DNA of 15,666 bases from an uncultured Porphyromonas sp. GTDB lineage: Bacteria; Bacteroidota; Bacteroidia; Bacteroidales; Porphyromonadaceae. The translations under genes were made by a program, and so were the position numbers. The notes below the pieces were generated by a model. The model made no database searches. It was given only the letters and a program-made list of their open reading frames with translations, and had not been told where the DNA came from. This document shows positions 13,143 to 15,666 of this stretch, one piece after another (within the stretch, counting starts at the first letter, position 1; each line of letters opens with the position of its first letter). The stretch covers positions 1 to 15,666 of the forward strand of contig URDQ01000049.1 of NCBI GenBank assembly GCA_900546675.1, written 5' to 3'.

Positions 13143-14465
13143 TTAGTCCTCTGACGGCTGTTCGAGTGCACGCTGTGCTCTGAACTCCTTGAACTTAGCT
13201 TGCATCGTTGGGTTCTTGTAGGTGAGCTTGCGAATGGTCAGTCCCTCCGCTTTGTCGTTGGCTAGGCGGAGGTTGTTTTCGCTACCGATAAGGGCGTCCT
13301 TAATCTTTTGCAGATGTTCGATCGACTTGTCGATCTCTTTGATCGCATCCCGAAACTTATTACTCGCTAGGCGGTAGTTGTATCCAAACTTCTTCTTGAA
13401 CTCCTCTATATCCTCCTCAAAGTGTGTGATATCGATGGACTGTTGTTGTGCCTCGAAAAGTTGCTTGCGTATGTCGAGACTCTTGCGGGAGGTGGAGACG
13501 AGGAGCGTGATCAGCGGCACGAAGAACTGAGGGCGGATCACATACATCTTCTCGTAGCGATGTGACTTGTCGACGATGCCGCCGTTGTAGAGTTCGTTGT
13601 CTGGCTCTAGGAGCGATACGAGGACGGCATACTCGCACCCTTTTTTGCGGCGATCCTCGTCGAGCTTCTTGAGAAAGTCTTCGTTGCGATGCTTCGTGGA
13701 GGTCGTGTCAGACTCATTTTTCATCTCAAACATAATGGAGATGTACTCTAGCTCACCATCATCGGCATAGTCCCGAAAGATGAAGTCTCCCTTAGTGCCA
13801 CCGACCACATCATTGTCCTTCTCAAAGTAAGCGCGGGGGTAAAAGGTTCTCAGCTTCTGCTCAAACTCCAAGGCGCAGTGCTGCTCGAGTGTCTCGCCGA
13901 GCATCTTGGTGGACATACGGGTCTTGAGATCTTTGTAGAAGTCCACCTCTCGCTCCAGTATCTTCTTCTCTAGCTCATGTTGCTCCTGCAGTTGCTTGAC
14001 CTCTAGCTGAGCCTCTTTGCTCTGTAGCTCCACTTGAGAGCGTAGCTCGGTGATTGCTTGCTCCTTAGCTTGGAGTGCCTTCTGACTCTCGGCCTGCACC
14101 TTTAGGCGCTCATTGTCTCGCAAGCTCTCCTGCTGCGCTAGCTGTGCCTGTAGCTCGGTGATTGTCTGCTCTTTGTTAGCTAGAGCCAGCTGCAAATCCG
14201 CTTGGCTCTTCTCGCCCATAGCGTCGAGCTTGCCCTGGAGCTGTACCAAACGGGTGTCTCGCTGGGCAAGTTGCTCCCTGAGCGTTGCTTCAGCCTGCGC
14301 CACAGCGAGTTGTTGCGCCTGTCGGCTCTGCTCCTCTAGGAGGGCAACGCGCTCAGCAAGCGCCTTGTCAAAAGCCTTGCCACGCACCTGCTCTAGTAGC
14401 TGTGCGTAGCCTTGCTCATCAATAGTAAACTGCTTATGGCAGTTCGGACAAATCAATTCGTGCAT
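13143..14465 (-). CDS. DUF2130 protein: CxxC N-terminus, long coiled coil, nuclease-like domain
   Basis: 440 residues. Residues 6-13 (CPNCHKQF) hold a single CxxC knuckle. Residues about 30-180 form an almost uninterrupted Gln/Glu/Lys-rich coiled coil with an internal near-repeat (KEQTITELQAQL at 98, KEQAITELRSQV at 134). The C-terminal half matches DUF2130: GETLEQHC at 190, TKGDFIFRDY with D227, FEMKNESD with E247 and K249, then DRRKKGCEYAVLVSLLEPDNELY and RPQFFVPLITLL. The D-(19)-ExK arrangement resembles a PD-(D/E)xK nuclease core, but activity is not established for this family to my knowledge. A cytoplasmic role on DNA is a guess. The ATG at 14463-14465 follows a C9 tract by one base, an unusual site for ribosome recruitment. 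Confidence 0.85.
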   Translation of the reverse strand: MHELICPNCHKQFTIDEQGYAQLLEQVRGKAFDKALAERVALLEEQSRQAQQLAVAQAEATLREQLAQRDTRLVQLQGKLDAMGEKSQADLQLALANKEQTITELQAQLAQQESLRDNERLKVQAESQKALQAKEQAITELRSQVELQSKEAQLEVKQLQEQHELEKKILEREVDFYKDLKTRMSTKMLGETLEQHCALEFEQKLRTFYPRAYFEKDNDVVGGTKGDFIFRDYADDGELEYISIMFEMKNESDTTSTKHRNEDFLKKLDEDRRKKGCEYAVLVSLLEPDNELYNGGIVDKSHRYEKMYVIRPQFFVPLITLLVSTSRKSLDIRKQLFEAQQQSIDITHFEEDIEEFKKKFGYNYRLASNKFRDAIKEIDKSIEHLQKIKDALIGSENNLRLANDKAEGLTIRKLTYKNPTMQAKFKEFRAQRALEQPSED

Positions 14466-14466
14466 A

Positions 14467-14475
14467 GGGGGGGGG
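14467..14475. repeat. G9 homopolymer (C9 on coding strand) at the DUF2130 start
   Basis: Nine consecutive G on the + strand, separated from the ATG by one base. The last G overlaps the first unit of the adjacent heptad array. Tracts this long are prone to slipped-strand length change. Confidence 0.95.
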
Positions 14476-14523
14476 ATTAGAGATTAGAAGTTAGAGGTTA
14501 GATATTAGAGAGAGGAGAGAGGA
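14475..14523. repeat. Heptanucleotide tandem array A, second copy, 7 units
   Basis: Units on the + strand: GATTAGA twice, AGTTAGA, GGTTAGA, TATTAGA, then GAGAGGA twice. The first five match the nnTTAGA family at 5451-5492 (four unit types are shared). The array lies in the predicted leader of the DUF2130 gene. Confidence 0.88.
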
Positions 14524-14561
14524 TCTCAGAGCCATTCGCTCCGCCCCCGCTCCCTACTCTA

Positions 14562-14569
14562 CAAATATA
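14562..14569 (-). promoter_or_regulatory. Candidate -7 element for the DUF2130 gene
   Basis: TATATTTG on the minus strand fits TAnnTTTG. TTTG occurs upstream at 14582-14585 but only 12 bases away, not 19-21. Predicted leader about 90 bases, containing the heptads and C9. Confidence 0.45.
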
Positions 14570-14598
14570 CGCTTTATCAGTCAAAGGGTAGCCTCGTC

Positions 14599-14754
14599 TC
14601 ACTTTGACGATAACAGGCGCTCGACCACGAGCCACCAGCCGTAACTCTCCACGAAGGAGTAGTCGTAAGACTTGCCTGTGAGATTGGGTCGGTATACATA
14701 TAATAATGAGTAAAGCCCCTCGAGTGATCTGGAGATCCTCGAGGGGCTTTTGCT
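14599..14754 (-). other. Possible coding remnant without a start codon
   Basis: One minus-strand frame stays open for 52 codons, from the codon after an in-frame stop at 14755-14757 to a TGA at 14599-14601, and ends in protein-like text: RPNLTGKSYDYSF, then ESYGWWLVVERLLSSK. It has no ATG and its beginning overlaps the terminator hairpin. It may be the 3' remnant of a lost gene or chance. I do not recognise it. The rest of the gene-free stretch 14466-14777 holds the C9 tract, heptads, a promoter element and the terminator. Confidence 0.25.
14712..14750 (-). terminator. Strong intrinsic terminator after rpmF (possibly bidirectional)
   Basis: Perfect 13-base arms AAAGCCCCTCGAG (14712-14724) and CTCGAGGGGCTTT (14738-14750) with a 13-base loop. 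It is followed by TTTAC on the minus strand and TTGCTTTA on the plus strand. It ends the yceD-rpmF transcript 27 bases past the rpmF stop. Confidence 0.85.
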
Positions 14755-14777
14755 TTATCGCTTAGCGGGGTGGGCGC

Positions 14778-14960
14778 CTATGCCTCTTCCTGCTCGATAG
14801 CTAGTTGTCCACGGTAGTAACCACACTCAGGACAGATGGTGTGATATACGTGCCATGCTCCACAATTGCTACACTTAGCTAGAGTGGGGGTTGCTACTTT
14901 GTCGTGCGTTCTACGCTTGGCAGTGCGCATCTTGGACTGCCGTCTTTTGGGATGTGCCAT
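14778..14960 (-). CDS. rpmF: 50S ribosomal protein bL32
   Basis: 60 residues, the normal length. The N-terminus MAHPKRRQSKMRTAKRRTHD is the standard bL32 opening, very basic. A zinc-binding four-Cys set is kept: C30 and C33 (CSNC), C43 and C46 (CPEC), so this is the zinc-containing form. It starts 15 bases after yceD on the same strand, the usual yceD-rpmF pairing. In many bacteria lipid genes (plsX or fabH) follow; here a strong terminator follows at once, so the pair is a closed unit. Confidence 0.98.
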   Translation of the reverse strand: MAHPKRRQSKMRTAKRRTHDKVATPTLAKCSNCGAWHVYHTICPECGYYRGQLAIEQEEA

Positions 14961-14975
14961 TGTTTATCTGTTTTA

Positions 14976-15506
14976 TTATTTATCCTTCTCTTGTAGTAGT
15001 GAGTCACGTAGCGCATTGAGCTTAGCCCAGCGAGTATCGGTCTCAACCTCTGCCGTGGGGTCTAGCTCATCTAGGATGGCCTGCATATCCTCGGCACACG
15101 CTCCGTCGGGGTGTACCCGACTGATGGGGAGTGAGAGTACTATGAGGTCGTAGATCAGGTCAGCGCAGTCGAGTGAGGGGCTATGATGTGGTACGATGAT
15201 CTCCTCATCGCTCACCTCCTCGTACTGGTCTCCTAGCTTGACGACAAGATGCTGAGACATATCTATGCGCATCTCTAGGGGTGCTAGGCAACGATCACAG
15301 TGTGTCTCCACAGACCCTGTGAGCGTCAGCTGAAGGTCGAAGGTCTCTCCGACACGATCTATGCGTATGGCGCATACTACGGGGCCTCCGCTGAGGTCAA
15401 ACGTAGGACGTGACTGCAGAAAAGTTGAGTCCACGACAAAGTCATCGGTCGAGACGCCTTGTGGCAATCCCTTGAAATGTATCGTATAGTGACCTCCGTG
15501 AGACAT
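14976..15506 (-). CDS. yceD: YceD/DUF177 family protein
   Basis: 176 residues. The conserved Cys pair of DUF177 is seen in THCDRCLAPLE near 88-98, followed by the acidic EEVSDEEIIVP and the D-L-x-x-x-L-x-L-P-I-S segment (CADLIYDLIVLSLPISRVH). The C-terminal TDTRWAKLNALRD corresponds to the family's usual D-P-R-W-x-x-L ending. Members are encoded next to rpmF almost everywhere and are linked to 23S rRNA and ribosome assembly in some bacteria and plastids; the exact role is unsettled. Start ATG at 15504-15506; the leader of about 65 bases has a hairpin, and a well-formed promoter lies upstream. Confident. Confidence 0.92.
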   Translation of the reverse strand: MSHGGHYTIHFKGLPQGVSTDDFVVDSTFLQSRPTFDLSGGPVVCAIRIDRVGETFDLQLTLTGSVETHCDRCLAPLEMRIDMSQHLVVKLGDQYEEVSDEEIIVPHHSPSLDCADLIYDLIVLSLPISRVHPDGACAEDMQAILDELDPTAEVETDTRWAKLNALRDSLLQEKDK

Positions 15507-15533
15507 AGCGTGCTACAAACTTCTCTAAAAGTG

Positions 15534-15568
15534 CCTCTAGAGCGACACCGTAAGGTGTACTCTAGGGG
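15534..15568 (-). promoter_or_regulatory. Leader hairpin of yceD-rpmF
   Basis: CCTCTAGAG (15534-15542) pairs with CTCTAGGGG (15560-15568), and ACACC (15545-15549) with GGTGT (15554-15558) across a small internal loop. It sits within the predicted 5' leader, about 28 bases before the ATG, and is followed on the minus strand by CACTTTTAG. It could be a weak attenuator or a binding site for feedback control. Confidence 0.45.
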
Positions 15569-15576
15569 TATGAGCG

Positions 15577-15607
15577 CAAAGGTACGGAAAAAACAGTAGA
15601 CGACAAG
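15577..15607 (-). promoter_or_regulatory. Promoter for yceD-rpmF
   Basis: TACCTTTG on the minus strand (15577-15584) and CTTG (15604-15607) exactly 19 bases upstream, the same layout as the tRNA-Pro promoter. Start predicted near 15570. From 15608 to the window edge I see no gene. Confidence 0.65.
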
Positions 15608-15666
15608 CGTTTGTAGATTCAACTATCAAATGCAACTGAATTGGTTTCATCGAGCTTCTGATAAAA

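Overview
The window looks like core chromosome of a Bacteroidota species in or near Porphyromonas; an asaccharolytica/uenonis-type species is my best guess. The pointers are a DUF4837 lipoprotein, the ssb-gldE pair, purN divergent from acpP-fabF-rnc, a 3-hydroxybutyryl-CoA dehydrogenase fitting butyrate production, and start-proximal motifs of the Bacteroidota form TAnnTTTG (about -7) with TTG about 19-21 bases upstream. No mobile element, phage gene, CRISPR array or biosynthetic cluster is visible. Only purN is on the + strand; everything else is on the - strand.

Layout, left to right. 1-1957: a DUF4837 lipoprotein (cut by the window edge) preceded by a predicted two-domain RNA-binding protein, with one promoter for both. 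1972-5441: hbd, rnz and a Wzx-type flippase, apparently one transcript. 5451-5556: two heptanucleotide tandem arrays. 5560-6251: an orphan HigA-type HTH gene with a possible operator, and tRNA-Pro(UGG) with its own promoter and terminator. 6369-8862: ssb, gldE and an Sfp-type phosphopantetheinyl transferase, tightly packed. 9008-9656: a 59-residue membrane protein and a gene-poor stretch holding a 183-bp imperfect palindrome around a 21-bp triplicate repeat. 9657-12351: acpP, fabF and rnc, separated by unusually structured spacers. 12550-13137: purN. 13143-14523: a DUF2130 coiled-coil, nuclease-like protein whose start codon follows a C9 tract and a second heptad array. 14599-15607: yceD-rpmF with promoter, leader hairpin and a strong terminator.

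Functionally the window mixes lipid synthesis (acpP, fabF, and the transferase that could activate ACP), RNA processing (rnc, rnz, tRNA-Pro), DNA maintenance (ssb), translation (rpmF, yceD), purine synthesis (purN), envelope biology (flippase, GldE, lipoprotein) and fermentation (hbd).

The genes are mostly ordinary. The unusual content lies between them: the palindrome at 9396-9578, the heptad arrays with the C9 tract, and the hairpin-rich spacers of the acpP-fabF-rnc operon. I found no clear new multi-gene system; the palindrome and the C9/heptad leader are the best candidates for something undescribed.
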